Source: Wolfiporia cocos (lineage: Eukaryota; Basidiomycota; Agaricomycetes; Polyporales; Phaeolaceae). From it: 64,000 nucleotides of DNA. How positions within the stretch are numbered: position 1 is the first letter of the stretch; every line of letters begins with the position of its first letter. Under the pieces are notes generated by a model. It did not search any database and was not told the origin of the DNA. It worked only from the letters and a program-made list of their open reading frames with translations. The stretch spans positions 4,092,001 through 4,156,000 of the forward strand of contig JACCLO010000001.1 in NCBI GenBank assembly GCA_029448655.1, read 5' to 3'. Both the position numbers and the translations under genes were made by a program. This document shows, one piece after another, positions 63,819 to 64,000 of the stretch.

Positions 63819-63884
63819 CCTCTTGTGTATTCTTCTAAAGTTCTCTTTACTATTATCGAGCTATCAAACAGTTGATCCAGAAAG

Positions 63885-64000
63885 ATGGAGGTTCTCCTGC
63901 GCGTCACTGACACCGTCAAGTCCTTCCGGGTAAGTCGATGGTGGTGTAGCAACTCGTCCGACCGCGCATGGAGAACTCATTAGTTGAGATACGCTCGAAC
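63885..64000 (+). CDS. First exon of a gene cut by the window edge
   Basis: ATG at 63885 opens a 15-codon exon (MEVLLRVTDTVKSFR), followed at 63930 by a consensus donor GTAAGT. The rest is outside the window, so no product can be named. The 66-base spacing from the divergent 63818 start suggests a shared promoter. Confidence 0.4.

Overview
This window is nuclear DNA of a filamentous basidiomycete, most likely an Agaricomycete. Genes are dense on both strands and are cut by many short (about 45-70 nt) GT-AG introns. Coding DNA is moderately GC-rich. The protein set is a normal eukaryotic housekeeping set with fungal signatures: an MKK1/2-type MAPKK, fungal ATP sulfurylase with an inactive APS-kinase tail, Scp160, and an allantoicase/ureidoglycolate lyase fusion. 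No species is named because nothing here fixes one. All gene models were assembled by eye, so exon borders are approximate unless a junction is stated.

Layout. 0-5 kb: RNase H2 subunit B (+), then a long disordered serine/proline-rich protein (+). 5-11 kb: an MKK1/2-like MAP kinase kinase (-), an intron-containing tRNA-Leu(UAG), the splicing factor SLU7 (+), and a membrane protein with a DUF1771-like helix (+). 11-17 kb: the chromatin remodeler CHD1 (-). 18-22.4 kb: a membrane-anchored pepsin-like protease (-) and ATP sulfurylase MET3 (-). 22.4-25.1 kb: a gene-free stretch. 25-31 kb: the ER oxidase ERO1 (+), a GT microsatellite, a doubtful small ORF and a single-pass membrane glycoprotein (+). 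31.5-39 kb: the multi-KH protein Scp160/vigilin (+), convergent with the U2 snRNP protein SR140 (-). 39.5-41.5 kb: a protein with two RING-H2 fingers (-) and a solitary 5S rRNA gene. 42-50 kb: protein phosphatase 5 (-), methylthioribose-1-phosphate isomerase MRI1 (-) and the allantoin-pathway fusion (-). 51-64 kb: an HSL-family alpha/beta hydrolase (+), a Swi5/Ace2-like zinc-finger factor (+), the peroxisomal import receptor PEX5 (-), an F-box-like protein (-), and two fragmentary models at the right edge.

The genes do not form one pathway or a metabolite cluster. Loose themes are RNA processing (SLU7, SR140, Scp160), sulfur and methionine metabolism (MET3, MRI1), purine-nitrogen salvage (allantoicase fusion) and organelle protein handling (ERO1, PEX5). 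I see no transposon with intact coding capacity, no CRISPR array and no clearly foreign island. The most unusual items are the internally duplicated double-RING protein, the SR140 homologue with rearranged RS and acidic repeat regions, the hydrolase with a large repeat-bearing insertion in its catalytic domain, and the membrane-anchored DUF1771-like protein.
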